DNA from: Candidatus Lloydbacteria bacterium CG22_combo_CG10-13_8_21_14_all_47_15
Lineage (GTDB): Bacteria > Patescibacteriota > Minisyncoccia > Phycocordibacterales > 21-14-all-47-15
Assembly (NCBI GenBank): GCA_002771515.1
Contig: PCTL01000033.1
Coordinates: 1 to 47,716, forward strand
Length of the DNA: 47,716 nt
Direction: 5' to 3'
The notes beneath the pieces are model-generated. The model was not told the DNA's origin. It saw only the letters and a program-made list of their open reading frames with translations, and did not search any database. Made by a program: the position numbers and the translations under genes. This document shows positions 5,054-13,961 of the stretch, piece after piece. Within the stretch, counting starts at the first letter, position 1. Each line of letters begins with the position of its first letter.

Positions 5054-8000
5054 TTATAACGGATTGGGCAGAAATTTTTCCCAATCAATATTCGCACCCG
5101 GCTTTTCTACAAGCTCTTTGACCTGTCTGTAACAGAATACCCTGCGAATAACAGGGCCACTGGCAAATCCGTCTGCCGGCAACCCTACAATGGAATTCCC
5201 CGTATTATTCGGTGGAAACCCAAGCTCGCCAAACAAGTCCGTCGTTGTGCTTGAAGCCGTCATATGGTAGATAGTGCGCGCGGTTGAGGCGCTTGCGTGA
5301 AAATGCTTGTCGCCAAATGTCTTAAACACGGCTTCCACGCCATCAAATATCCGCGAATAATTCCCCCGCTTCTTATAATCATTATTGATAACTTTTAAGA
5401 GCGGATCGTTCCAGTTCACACCGTGCGCATCGGGAGTACTGCGAAAGTCAATCCCAAATTGGCACCCGCCCGGGGTTTCAATAATGCCCCACGCGATAAA
5501 CTGGTTACTGTACAGCGGCGCTTTGATGTATTTTTTGAGCACCTCTTCTTTGTCGCGCCATTTCGGCAATGCCCGCAAACGCTCACGAATACTTCTGGCA
5601 TATAATACGCCTTCAGTCATTTCCTTGTTCACGGTTTTCGCGAAGTGATTTCCGGTTCCTATCATACAGGCACCAATATCGCGCCCATCAAAAGGAACGC
5701 CAGCGAGCTCACTTATCCCGCGAAACCGAAGTCCCGATTGTAATGCCCGTGAAATAAGGCAATTATAAAAATCAAGGTTCGGCTCAATGTGGCGCGCAAA
5801 CACCTCTTCAACTTGGTCTTGGGTCCAGTCAACGCCACGCAGAAGAAACTGCCGGAGTATAAAATCACGCGTATCGGAAAAACATTTTGCGCGCTTCTCT
5901 GGCGTATCTGCGTTTAACATATCTTTCTTCGCATCGGAAAGATATTGTTCAATAAACGCGTATGGTACCTGTTGCGGATGCGGCTGCTGCTGGACTTGGA
6001 AGTGATTGCCCTGAACGCCGTCATCATTTGTCGTAGCACAATGGATAGGAAACGCGGCTGGAGTGCACATGCCGGCTCGCCGAAGAAGCGCAATAGTCGC
6101 TTCGCCAACACCGCCATACGACTCCTGCTCTGGAATCCAAATATGTTCGCGGTTCCGCGATCCATAATGCCTGTCGGTATCAAAGTAAAAATAAATATAC
6201 TTTGATTTTCCATACCCACCGGGAATTGTTTGAAGCTGTGCCCCCTCTTTATGAGGAATATTCGCATGGGTGAGCAGGGTCTTTATAGAAAGATCATCCG
6301 TATTCACCATGCCGGAACAACAAGTAAGCCGCACAACACCCGGACAAAATTGCTCATTTGAAACAAGGCGTGAAAGTTGATGCGCCTTACGGACAGTATT
6401 CGTAATACGCGCGCGAACATATTCATCGTTAATAAGAACCGGAGCAATAATAATTCGCGCGTCACGACCGCGTTTCCCCATTGAATCGCGTTCTCTGTTT
6501 GTAGAACGGTAGCCTAGGGAAAATGGATGGCAGATGACAGTCGCATCGGCAAGCTCTCGCCTCAATACTTTCGGCGTATGCCCGGATACTTCATCGTCCA
6601 AAAGGCTTCCGGTAACGCGGTCATGGCTCGGGATTTTCACCTCAAGAGTCGCAGAGCCGATTTTAAAGCACGCGCTTCCCATACCAATAACAACAGCATT
6701 CGGAATTGTTGCTTCAATCTGCTTTACAATATATACGAGAGCCTGCTGAAATCGCTCTCGCCGTTGGTATCGCACATTTGAAATCACTGTCCGCGAACGG
6801 CGAGCTTGCAATATTTCCGCCTGCGTTATATTGCCGGCTTTTTTTGCCACACGGATTTCCGAATCAAGCTTCAACCGCAACAGCTCTGTCCGATATAACA
6901 TTTCCCATCTGGCAATCGCGGCGGCAAGCGCCTCTTCCTGCCACCCTAAAAGCACATAGACAGGGCCCGGATACTCTGGAGAACCATCGGGCTGTACGCA
7001 CACCTTGCGAAGACCCTGTAATAGGTTCTTAAAAGCCTCTTCCGTCCGCTCATAGAGCAAATCGTCAGATTTTCCTTCAAGAATCGCCTGAGCTTCCTCC
7101 TGATATGCTTCATCAAGCAAATCCACATTGGGGTTATATCCCGCAACAAGTGCCCGCAAAACATTCAACGGACCACCTGCATCTTTTTTAGCAATATCAA
7201 GATGGAACATATTGGAAAGAATCACCGCAGCGTCTCCACGCCGTCTTGCGTCTACAAGCGAAAGCCGAGCAGGATTTTCTTCAATATTTCTGCTGTGTAC
7301 CGCGCCGATATGAAATGCGTTCGGCAAAGAAACGCTCCAGTTGTCCGCATCAGATACCGGAATGGAAAATGGCGACGCAAATGAATGCTCCGGGAAAGAA
7401 AAAAGACGAACCTCTTTGCTTTTCAGGTCAAAGAGTTCTTTGAAGCGATTAAAGCCACTAATGTGTCCGATTGCCCTTGGCGACGAAGTGGTCGCGCCGG
7501 TCATCCACCGCCATTTTTCTTTCGCGAGCGAGAGCGGCATTATGTCATGGTACTTATACCACTCATCAAAAGTCATATCACCGCGGATCGCCTCTTTCAT
7601 TGAGCTTTCGCGGTCTTTGGTCCAAAAAAGCGCTTCAAGCTCCGCTTTTATGTCTTTTATTGTCAGTCGATGTGACTTTTCTTTCAGAGCTTCCGCGAAC
7701 TCCTGTTTCAGCTCTTTAGCAATAGCATCAATGCCGCGCTTGGCAATTACACCGCTTTTAAAACATTCGGTTAACCGTTTGGAAAGCCCGGGTACATCGT
7801 TCCAGACATCTCTTTGTTGTAAGAACAATTTTTTTCGTCCAGTAAGAAATAGTGTCCGTCCCGCATTAATAAGATCGTTCGCGGTAATCACTCTTTTTTT
7901 CGCACCGGCATCTATTAAATCCTGAGCGATTTTTTCAAGCGACGGCTCCGTCTTCCATTTACTCTTGAGCAATTTCTGTACTTCGAAAGATTCGTCGGCA

Positions 8001-8530
8001 ATCCATGACGATTTTGACGGTTTACCTTTTTCAACCCAACCGGCACGCCTACCATACGCAACACATGCATTTGCAAACTGCTCCGGACGCACACCTGATC
8101 CTCGAAAATACTCTTTGTTGGCATTGAAAATATCGCTCAACATTACGGTACGGTCCGCAAAAGGTTCTTTGCAAGCGGCGTTTACTTCTTGTTTTACTTT
8201 TGGATATTTTTTAAATAATCCATTCAAAAAGTAATGAGTATGCACACGGTCAGTATTCCGTTTCCACAGATGCTTTCGCGCATACGCGTCGCACGCATTC
8301 ATAAAGCGCGTTTCAATGTTATCAGGTGTCGTGTACTTTAAAATGAATGCTCGATATTGCCCGCACATCTTCCTTAAATTTTCAACCCGTTTTTCATACA
8401 CCTGAATAAAACATCTCCGTAATGACTTTTCAACTTCCGGATGCGCTTCCAAGAGCCGCAACAGATACTGTGAATGAGCGCCTCGTTTCGTGAGTTTCTT
8501 TTTCCGTGTATGTTCTATTTTTTTAGCCAC
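5054..8530 (-). CDS. Giant 1158-aa protein of unknown function, possible C-terminal metallophosphoesterase-like part
   Basis: I do not recognise this family. The N-terminus is very basic (KKIEHTRKKKLTKR) and is followed by two related modules of about 70 aa (residues 19-89 and 97-165). Both have H-[ST]-x-Y-[LF]-L at the start and N-A-C-x-A-Y-x-R at the end. A long helical, charged middle part follows (about 180-610). The last 550 residues have Gly, His and Asp motifs: FDTDRHYG (783-790), NDDGVQGNH (835-843), GTGNHF (958-963) and FGDKHFH (1072-1078). D-x-H, G-D-x, G-N-H and G-x-x-H-x-H in this order recall calcineurin-like phosphoesterases such as Mre11, but the spacing is unusual. There is no signal peptide or membrane segment. 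It is monocistronic. A nucleic-acid role is plausible but inferred. Confidence 0.8.
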   Translation of the reverse strand: MAKKIEHTRKKKLTKRGAHSQYLLRLLEAHPEVEKSLRRCFIQVYEKRVENLRKMCGQYRAFILKYTTPDNIETRFMNACDAYARKHLWKRNTDRVHTHYFLNGLFKKYPKVKQEVNAACKEPFADRTVMLSDIFNANKEYFRGSGVRPEQFANACVAYGRRAGWVEKGKPSKSSWIADESFEVQKLLKSKWKTEPSLEKIAQDLIDAGAKKRVITANDLINAGRTLFLTGRKKLFLQQRDVWNDVPGLSKRLTECFKSGVIAKRGIDAIAKELKQEFAEALKEKSHRLTIKDIKAELEALFWTKDRESSMKEAIRGDMTFDEWYKYHDIMPLSLAKEKWRWMTGATTSSPRAIGHISGFNRFKELFDLKSKEVRLFSFPEHSFASPFSIPVSDADNWSVSLPNAFHIGAVHSRNIEENPARLSLVDARRRGDAAVILSNMFHLDIAKKDAGGPLNVLRALVAGYNPNVDLLDEAYQEEAQAILEGKSDDLLYERTEEAFKNLLQGLRKVCVQPDGSPEYPGPVYVLLGWQEEALAAAIARWEMLYRTELLRLKLDSEIRVAKKAGNITQAEILQARRSRTVISNVRYQRRERFQQALVYIVKQIEATIPNAVVIGMGSACFKIGSATLEVKIPSHDRVTGSLLDDEVSGHTPKVLRRELADATVICHPFSLGYRSTNRERDSMGKRGRDARIIIAPVLINDEYVRARITNTVRKAHQLSRLVSNEQFCPGVVRLTCCSGMVNTDDLSIKTLLTHANIPHKEGAQLQTIPGGYGKSKYIYFYFDTDRHYGSRNREHIWIPEQESYGGVGEATIALLRRAGMCTPAAFPIHCATTNDDGVQGNHFQVQQQPHPQQVPYAFIEQYLSDAKKDMLNADTPEKRAKCFSDTRDFILRQFLLRGVDWTQDQVEEVFARHIEPNLDFYNCLISRALQSGLRFRGISELAGVPFDGRDIGACMIGTGNHFAKTVNKEMTEGVLYARSIRERLRALPKWRDKEEVLKKYIKAPLYSNQFIAWGIIETPGGCQFGIDFRSTPDAHGVNWNDPLLKVINNDYKKRGNYSRIFDGVEAVFKTFGDKHFHASASTARTIYHMTASSTTTDLFGELGFPPNNTGNSIVGLPADGFASGPVIRRVFCYRQVKELVEKPGANIDWEKFLPNPL

Positions 8531-8606
8531 GCGAAACCTCTTTCTTTTTATTTTTCAACGAACGGCACCTTCCTTATTCAAGCGTAACAGACCCGAAAAA
8601 AAGCAC

Positions 8607-8615
8607 TGTGGATAA
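8607..8615 (+). promoter_or_regulatory. Perfect DnaA-box 9-mer TGTGGATAA
   Basis: An exact match to the DnaA box in the gap between the 1158-aa gene and the DUF59 gene. It is one of four exact matches noticed in this window, all between genes. Confidence 0.4.
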
Positions 8616-8649
8616 ATAAAAAGCCGGTGTGGTCTGATGATACCGGCTT
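8612..8649 (-). terminator. Terminator of the suf operon
   Basis: On the minus strand AAGCCGGT pairs with ACCGGCTT across a 13-nt loop, followed by TTTATTTAT. It overlaps the stop codon of the DUF59 gene and closes the suf transcription unit. Confidence 0.8.
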
Positions 8650-8938
8650 ATATTCCCAATGTCTTTCGGAGCGCTTCAGGCGGTTTCCACGGCGGTTCAA
8701 AGACGATGTCAACCGTCACACCGGCAGGCTTTAACTCCCAGAGCGCGTCTTCCACCGCTGTGACAATCTCGTTGCCATACGGGCAAAACGGCGTCGTGAG
8801 CGTCATCGTCACAGCAATACCTCCGTCGCTGTCCGTCTGAATCTCATATATCAGCCCGAGTGTGTAAATATCAATATTAAGTTCAGGGTCAATTACTCCC
8901 TGTAATGTTTTAATAATTTTTTGTTCTGTGATGTGCAT
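8648..8938 (-). CDS. MIP18/DUF59 family iron-sulfur assembly protein (SufT-like)
   Basis: A 96-aa single-domain DUF59 protein. The family signature is visible: V-I-D-P-E-L-N-I-D-I-Y-T-L-G-L-I-Y near residue 15, then M-T-L-T-T-P-F-C-P-Y-G-N near residue 47 with its single Cys in the usual place, and a final strand D-I-V-F-E-P-P-W. These proteins help deliver or mature Fe-S clusters in the cytoplasm and are common in SUF operons. It is the last gene of the sufB-sufU-sufC operon, 34 nt after sufC, and is followed by the operon terminator. It lacks the extra domains of longer SufT proteins, so I name it by domain. Confidence 0.85.
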   Translation of the reverse strand: MHITEQKIIKTLQGVIDPELNIDIYTLGLIYEIQTDSDGGIAVTMTLTTPFCPYGNEIVTAVEDALWELKPAGVTVDIVFEPPWKPPEALRKTLGI

Positions 8939-8972
8939 ATATTTACCGCATATTTATTCCACTCTGCGCGCG

Positions 8973-9710
8973 CTATTTTTTGCACACAAGCTGTGTATAC
9001 CCCTGTTCTTTTATCTCACGGGCAAGATCGGTACCGCCGGATCGAACTATTTTTCCACCGTACATAACATGCACCGCGTCCGGCGCGCTTATATCTAAAA
9101 TAGTGTCATAGTGCGTTACCACAAGAAACCCCATACCTCGTTTCCGAAATGCGTCAATCGTCTTAAACACCAGACGAAGAGAATCACGGTCAAGTCCGGA
9201 ATCTATTTCATCAAGCATCGCGAATTTAGGTTCAAGAATGGCAAGTTGGATAAGCTCCGCGTGCTTCTTCTCTCCGCCTGATAGCCCTTCATGTACAGGA
9301 CGCTTGAGAAGCATTGCGTCAAGACCGAACTGCTCGGCTATACTCTCAGCGCGAGCGTAAAAATCAAGCGCTGATTCTGCTGTGCCGTGAAGCGCGGACG
9401 ATGCCTTATAAAGAAAAGACGCAAGTGGAACGCCCGGTATCGCCGGCGGATTCTGAGGTGAAAGGAAGAGTCCTTTTTTTGCTTTCTCTTCTGTTGGAAA
9501 ACCGGTAACATCTTCGCCGTCCAAAAGAATCTTTCCACGAGAAATCGTATGCGACGGATACCCCATTGAACCATTTAATAGTGTGCTCTTCCCAGAACCG
9601 TTTTGCCCCATAAGAATATGGAGCTCGCCGCGCGGAATTGCAAAAGAAACATCCCGAACGATGGAGCGCCCTTCTCGAGCTATGGAAATTGTATCAAAAA
9701 TAAGCGACAT
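8973..9710 (-). CDS. sufC: SufC, Fe-S cluster assembly ATPase
   Basis: A 245-aa ABC-type ATPase of the SufC subgroup. The Walker A motif is G-Q-N-G-S-G-K-S-T (residues 35-43), the signature is L-S-G-G-E-K-K-H-A-E (near 148), and Walker B ends in A-M-L-D-E-I-D-S-G-L-D. The E-K-K and D-E-I-D-S-G-L-D forms separate SufC from transport ABC proteins. SufC drives conformational change of the SufB scaffold in the cytoplasm. It lies 48 nt after sufU in the same direction. No SufD gene follows, so the complex may be SufB2C2, as in some minimal systems. Length is normal for the family. Confidence 0.95.
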   Translation of the reverse strand: MSLIFDTISIAREGRSIVRDVSFAIPRGELHILMGQNGSGKSTLLNGSMGYPSHTISRGKILLDGEDVTGFPTEEKAKKGLFLSPQNPPAIPGVPLASFLYKASSALHGTAESALDFYARAESIAEQFGLDAMLLKRPVHEGLSGGEKKHAELIQLAILEPKFAMLDEIDSGLDRDSLRLVFKTIDAFRKRGMGFLVVTHYDTILDISAPDAVHVMYGGKIVRSGGTDLAREIKEQGYTQLVCKK

Positions 9711-9758
9711 AAAGCATTTCGTCCTATAACCAGATAGTGCAATTATTTGAATCTTATG

Positions 9759-10142
9759 TCAAATGACTCTGCTTTCCATACGCCGGAGAGCTGACTGAAG
9801 CGTCTCAAGTGGAAGGAGCGCGCATTTGACGCGTGCACCTTCTATGGACACGCCGAGCAGGGAAAAAACATCTTTCTCCCCGATTGCTGAAAGTTCCTCA
9901 CGCGTCCTACCGAGAATCATATCCGTAAGAAGAGACATGGATGCCTGGCTTATAGCGCACCCTTCTCCGTCAAAGCCGACATCAGAAACGCGCCCGTCAT
10001 CGCTGAATTTCAGGTATAGGACAAGCGCATCGCCACATGAAGGATTTACTCCGTTTTCTTTAATATCAAAATCATTGAGGGGCTTTTTGTGCCGAGGATT
10101 CCGGTAATGGTCCAAAATATGTTCTTTATACAAATTGGTCAT
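9759..10142 (-). CDS. sufU: SufU/IscU-type Fe-S scaffold or sulfur-relay protein
   Basis: A 127-aa NifU_N-fold protein. Three Cys are in family positions: P-S-C36-G-D38, E-G-C62-A-I-S and V-K-C107-A-L-L. The K before the third Cys matches Firmicute SufU (KCATL) rather than IscU (HCS). The 45-residue gap between the second and third Cys lacks the roughly 20-aa insert of SufU and is close to IscU spacing, so this is an intermediate form. SufU binds zinc and accepts sulfur from the desulfurase SufS; IscU builds clusters. No desulfurase gene is in this window. The ATG overlaps the sufB stop codon (ATGA), indicating tight translational coupling. Confidence 0.9.
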   Translation of the reverse strand: MTNLYKEHILDHYRNPRHKKPLNDFDIKENGVNPSCGDALVLYLKFSDDGRVSDVGFDGEGCAISQASMSLLTDMILGRTREELSAIGEKDVFSLLGVSIEGARVKCALLPLETLQSALRRMESRVI

Positions 10143-11488
10143 TGTTTCATTTCTAATTCAATGAGACGATTCAACTCCAGCGCGTACTCAAATGGAAGCG
10201 CCTCTATAACCGGCTCAACAAATCCGCCAACAGCCATGCGGACACATTCCGCCTCTGAAAGCCCACGGCTTTTCATATAAAAAAGTTCTTCATCACCAAT
10301 CCTGCCTACGCGCGCCTCATGCGAGATGTGGGCAGTAGCGTTCCTGTTAGTAATTGATGGGTATGTGTCGGCAGACGATACATCATCCATAATGAGCGAA
10401 TCACAAGAGACCGCCGTGTTGACACGCTCGGCATTCTGTAGAACTTTGACAAGTCCACGAAACACCGCCTTTCCTCCGCCGATTGATATTGATTTTGAGC
10501 GTACGGTTGAGACCGTATCAGACGCTATGTGTACAGCCTTTGCGCCAGTGTCCTGCACCTGTCGCCCCGATGCGAGTACGATGCTCACGCTTTCCGACTT
10601 CGCGCCACGACCAACAAGTACCGATGAGGGATATAACATGGTAACAGCACTCCCCATGTTGCCATTCACCCACTGCACTTCGCCATCTTCAAATACAAGC
10701 GCCTTTTTCGTATTCAGGTTGTAAGTATTCTTTGACCAGTTTTCAATGCTCACATATTTCACCTTCGCCTTCCGCTTCACCCATAGCTCAACGCACCCTG
10801 CGTGTAGTGATGAAGTGGTATAGTTCGGCGCCGAACATCCTTCAATGTAGGTGAGCTCGGACCCTTCATCGGCAATAATGAGCGTATGCTCAAACTGCGC
10901 CGACGACTGTCTATTCATGCGGAAATATGCTTGGAGTGGAAGTTCTACTGAAACGCCATTCGGTACATAAATAAATGTACCGCCGCTCCAGAGCGCGCCG
11001 TGAAGCATGGTGAAAATATGGTCCGCCGCCGGCACGCATTGGGTCATAAAATGTTCTTTCACAAGGTCTGGATATTTTTGAACTGCAGTATCCATATTTT
11101 CAAAAATAACACCCTTCTCCATCAGATTTTTTTTGAGCTTATGGTAAACCACACCAGAGTCATACTGCGCGCCAACCCCACCCAGCACTTCGCGCTCGGC
11201 TTTTGGAATACCCAGCTTCTCAAATGTATCTTTAATCTCTTGCGGCACTTCTTTCCATGAATCCGTCTCCGGCGCGTTCGGGTCGGTAAAGTAAGATATT
11301 GATGAAAAATCAAGCCCCGAAATATCCGGACCCCATTCAGGCAACCGTGACAACAGATACAAATCAAGCGCCTCATGGCGCCTTGCACGCATCCATTCCG
11401 GCTCATGCTTACTATCGGAAATATAATCCACAAGCATATGTGTTGGCGTGGTCATATTTAATTCTACGGTTATGCCTGCTCTGCTCAT
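10139..11488 (-). CDS. sufB: SufB, Fe-S cluster scaffold
   Basis: A 449-aa SufB. Visible features: N-terminal helices, then P-N-G-V-S-V-E-L-P-L-Q-A-Y-F-R-M, a beta-helix core, E-G-C-S-A-P-N-Y, G-S-A-V-T-M-L-Y-P, and the C-terminal S-H-E-A-x-V-G-R-I-G-D-E-E-L-F-Y-M-x-S-R-G, all typical of the family. It is the scaffold on which Fe-S clusters form in the cytoplasm together with SufC. It is first in the operon sufB-sufU-sufC-DUF59. The start at 11488 (MSRAG) is the first in frame; an ATG 11 codons in (MTTPTH) also fits the family, and neither has a clear Shine-Dalgarno. The stop is TGA. SufD, its usual partner and paralogue, is absent. Confidence 0.95.
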   Translation of the reverse strand: MSRAGITVELNMTTPTHMLVDYISDSKHEPEWMRARRHEALDLYLLSRLPEWGPDISGLDFSSISYFTDPNAPETDSWKEVPQEIKDTFEKLGIPKAEREVLGGVGAQYDSGVVYHKLKKNLMEKGVIFENMDTAVQKYPDLVKEHFMTQCVPAADHIFTMLHGALWSGGTFIYVPNGVSVELPLQAYFRMNRQSSAQFEHTLIIADEGSELTYIEGCSAPNYTTSSLHAGCVELWVKRKAKVKYVSIENWSKNTYNLNTKKALVFEDGEVQWVNGNMGSAVTMLYPSSVLVGRGAKSESVSIVLASGRQVQDTGAKAVHIASDTVSTVRSKSISIGGGKAVFRGLVKVLQNAERVNTAVSCDSLIMDDVSSADTYPSITNRNATAHISHEARVGRIGDEELFYMKSRGLSEAECVRMAVGGFVEPVIEALPFEYALELNRLIELEMKQ

Positions 11489-11520
11489 TCAAAACATAAT
11501 ACAATACATTTTCAATAAAG

Positions 11521-11552
11521 GAAAGCAGCCGGCGCGATACGCCGACTGCTGA
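11521..11552 (-). terminator. Terminator after the second sigma factor gene
   Basis: GCAGCCGGCG (11525-11534) pairs with CGCCGACTGC (11540-11549) with one mismatch and a 5-nt loop. On the minus strand TTTCCTTTATT follows. It separates the sigma gene from sufB. Confidence 0.7.
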
Positions 11553-11562
11553 ACACAACATA

Positions 11563-12492
11563 TCAGGAAATCCACTCTTTCAAACTCTCCACTCTTTTAT
11601 CCAACCTGATTTTTGCTTCCATTTCAGCCAGTATCTGTCTGACGCGTTCGCCGGTCAAACCGAATTTCTCGCCCACTTCAGTTAGTGTACCTGGCACGGC
11701 ATCGTAAAGCCCATAACGCATCTCAAGAATTCTGCGGTACCGCTCCGGAATATCAGCTAGGATACTTCGTATCTTATCTGCGAGCAATCGTCTGGAAACT
11801 TCTTCCATCGGCGATACCGCACTAGTATCGGCAATACAATCTCCGAGCAGTATCTTTTTTGCTTGCTTATCTTCGTGGTCAATAACCTTATCAATCGACA
11901 GTACTTGGTGGTAAGCCGCTTGAATAGCAGAAACTTTTTCAACAGAAATACCCATCTCGCCCGCGATATCTTCAAGAGACGGCATGACACTCGTATTCTG
12001 CCGTATACGGCGCACAGTCCGTTGGTATTTCATCATCATTTCAACCATCGGCCCCGGAACCCGTATCGTCCGTGATTGATTGGTCAGTGCGCGGGTCACG
12101 CCTTGCCGTATCCACCATGTTGCATAGGTTGAAAATTTATACCCCTTCCGCCAGTCAAACTTTTCAACCGCTTTAAAGAGACCTAGGTTCCCTTCCTGAA
12201 TTAGATCCAAAAAAGTCACTGTCTTGTATGCACGCCGATACCGTTTTGCAACGGCAATCACAAGCCGGAGATTTGCCTTAATTAAACGCTGTCTTGCTTC
12301 CTCGTTACCTAACTCTACTTGTTTCGCAAGTGTCAGTTCGTCTGCCGAAGACAGAAGCCGATATCTTCTGACCTCGTCTAAATACATGCGTACAATATCC
12401 GAAATATCATCTTCTTTGTCGTATGCCGATGTTTCTTCCTCGCGTAACTCGCCAGAAAAAGAAAAATCAAAATCATACTCCATTACATCCAC
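11563..12492 (-). CDS. Second RpoD-family sigma factor (no region 1.1)
   Basis: A 309-aa sigma-70 family protein. Region 1.2 ([10 protein letters not shown]), regions 2.1-2.4 (including [17 protein letters not shown] and Y-A-T-W-W-I-R-Q), region 3 and region 4 (helix-turn-helix [12 protein letters not shown]) are all present; region 1.1 is missing. Compared with the neighbouring RpoD, region 2.4 is almost identical, but the -35 recognition helix differs ([10 protein letters not shown] against [10 protein letters not shown]). It should therefore read a similar -10 and a different -35. The frame opens with GTG at 12492. An ATG three codons later (12483) has AGGGGGG 8 nt upstream and is the likelier start. 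It lies just downstream of rpoD and looks like a tandem duplicate. Confidence 0.9.
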   Translation of the reverse strand: MDVMEYDFDFSFSGELREEETSAYDKEDDISDIVRMYLDEVRRYRLLSSADELTLAKQVELGNEEARQRLIKANLRLVIAVAKRYRRAYKTVTFLDLIQEGNLGLFKAVEKFDWRKGYKFSTYATWWIRQGVTRALTNQSRTIRVPGPMVEMMMKYQRTVRRIRQNTSVMPSLEDIAGEMGISVEKVSAIQAAYHQVLSIDKVIDHEDKQAKKILLGDCIADTSAVSPMEEVSRRLLADKIRSILADIPERYRRILEMRYGLYDAVPGTLTEVGEKFGLTGERVRQILAEMEAKIRLDKRVESLKEWIS

Positions 12493-12543
12493 CCCCCTTT
12501 TTTATACCAAACACAGCAACACATTTTTAATTTTTTAATAAAG

Positions 12544-12574
12544 AACCGCAGAACATAAAACATTTTCTGCGGTT
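12544..12574 (-). terminator. Terminator after rpoD
   Basis: AACCGCAGAA and TTCTGCGGTT form a 10-bp stem with an 11-nt loop. On the minus strand CTTTATTAAAAAATT follows. It separates rpoD from the second sigma gene. Confidence 0.75.
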
Positions 12575-12599
12575 ACTTTCATATATTAAATTGATTTTG

Positions 12600-13913
12600 T
12601 CAATATCCACGCAGACGATCTGCTTTGTCATGCTGGCGGATTTTTTCGTGTGCTTTTGCTTCAATCTGCCTGATCCTCTCGCGAGTCACGCCGAATTCCT
12701 TCCCCACCTCTTCCAATGTATGCGGAATATCGCCGTGCAAACCATGACGCATCTCAAGAATTTTCTGCTCTTTCGGCGAAAGCTCCGATAGGATATCGCG
12801 CACCTGGTCGGTAAGAATACGGCGCGATGCCTCTTGCGCCGGCGAGAGAATCTTATCATCAGGAATAAAATCACCAAGCGTTGATTTTTCGTCCTCATTA
12901 TCAACCGGTTTCTCAAGCGAAACGGTTTCCTGGTCAATCTGCTGAATTGTGCGAACTTTCTCAAGCTCAATGCCCATTTCCGTCGCAATTTCTTCCGGTA
13001 ACGGATCGCGCCCCAAATCCTGCGAAAGGCGGCGTAGCACCTGTTTGTACTTCGCAATTGTTTCAACCATGTGTACCGGAATACGGATTGTCCGTGATTG
13101 GTCGGCCAGCGCGCGCGTTACCGCCTGGCGTATCCACCATGTGGCATAGGTTGAAAATTTATACCCCTTCCGCCAGTCAAACTTTTCAACCGCTTTGAAG
13201 AGGCCCAGGTTCCCTTCCTGGATTAAATCTAAAAGTGTCATATCACGGCTCCGCCCAAGATATTTTTTGGCAATTGACACAACAAGCCGTAGGTTTGCTT
13301 TTGCAAGAAGATTTTTTGCCTCTTCATCGCCGGCTTCTATCCGTTGCGCGAATTCGCGTTCCTCCGCCGCGGAAAGAAGCGAATATTGACCAATCTCTTT
13401 CAAGTACATCTGTACGGAATCGTGCGTTGAATCACGGCCAGCTCCATAGCGAGGTTCTTCTGCCTTCTTTTTGTGTGACACGCCTGAACCAAGCAGGTCG
13501 CCACTGTCCAATACATCAACACCAGCTTCACCTAATTGTTCGTAAAGGTCCTCAAGGAAGCTGATATCTTCCTCTATTGACGGAAAGAGGTTCAATAACT
13601 CACCATAGGTAATAAACCCGCGCTCTTTGCCTTTGCCAATAAGCGACGCAAGCTTTTTCTGCTTGTTGGTGTCTTTCCGCTTTTCGCGCCGCTTCGCCGG
13701 CTTTTGAATCGGCGCGCTTTTTTTTGCAACAACTCTCTGTGTGCCGGTCTTTATTTTCCCAACGCGCAATGCGGTTTTTTTCCGCGTTTTCGCCTTTGTT
13801 TTCAACGGCTTCTTAAGAATCGGCGTGCGTTTCTTTACCGTCGTCTTTTTGCGTGGCGCCTTTGTCGGTTTCGGGCGTCGCGAAGCTTGTTTAGACGGAT
13901 GTTTTGCTTTCAT
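12600..13913 (-). CDS. rpoD: RpoD, primary sigma factor
   Basis: A 437-aa housekeeping sigma factor. Residues 1-85 are a very basic Lys/Arg/Pro/Ala-rich tail. Region 1.1 follows ([17 protein letters not shown], about 90-140), then region 1.2 ([11 protein letters not shown]), regions 2.1-2.4 ([14 protein letters not shown]), region 3 and region 4.2 ([13 protein letters not shown]). It directs RNA polymerase to the TTGACA/TATAAT-type promoters seen in this window. It lies 48 nt after dnaG, preserving the classical dnaG-rpoD order. The basic N-terminal tail is unusual and could bind DNA or simply be low-complexity sequence. Confidence 0.95.
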   Translation of the reverse strand: MKAKHPSKQASRRPKPTKAPRKKTTVKKRTPILKKPLKTKAKTRKKTALRVGKIKTGTQRVVAKKSAPIQKPAKRREKRKDTNKQKKLASLIGKGKERGFITYGELLNLFPSIEEDISFLEDLYEQLGEAGVDVLDSGDLLGSGVSHKKKAEEPRYGAGRDSTHDSVQMYLKEIGQYSLLSAAEEREFAQRIEAGDEEAKNLLAKANLRLVVSIAKKYLGRSRDMTLLDLIQEGNLGLFKAVEKFDWRKGYKFSTYATWWIRQAVTRALADQSRTIRIPVHMVETIAKYKQVLRRLSQDLGRDPLPEEIATEMGIELEKVRTIQQIDQETVSLEKPVDNEDEKSTLGDFIPDDKILSPAQEASRRILTDQVRDILSELSPKEQKILEMRHGLHGDIPHTLEEVGKEFGVTRERIRQIEAKAHEKIRQHDKADRLRGY

Positions 13914-13961
13914 ACATAAAAGTATTACTTATTCGGTAGTAAGTATCAAGTATTCACACAC

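Noticed and set aside
5945-7925. Several plus-strand ORFs inside the 1158-aa gene
   Set aside because: Low-complexity shadow frames without ribosome-binding sites; the minus frame is continuous over 3.4 kb.
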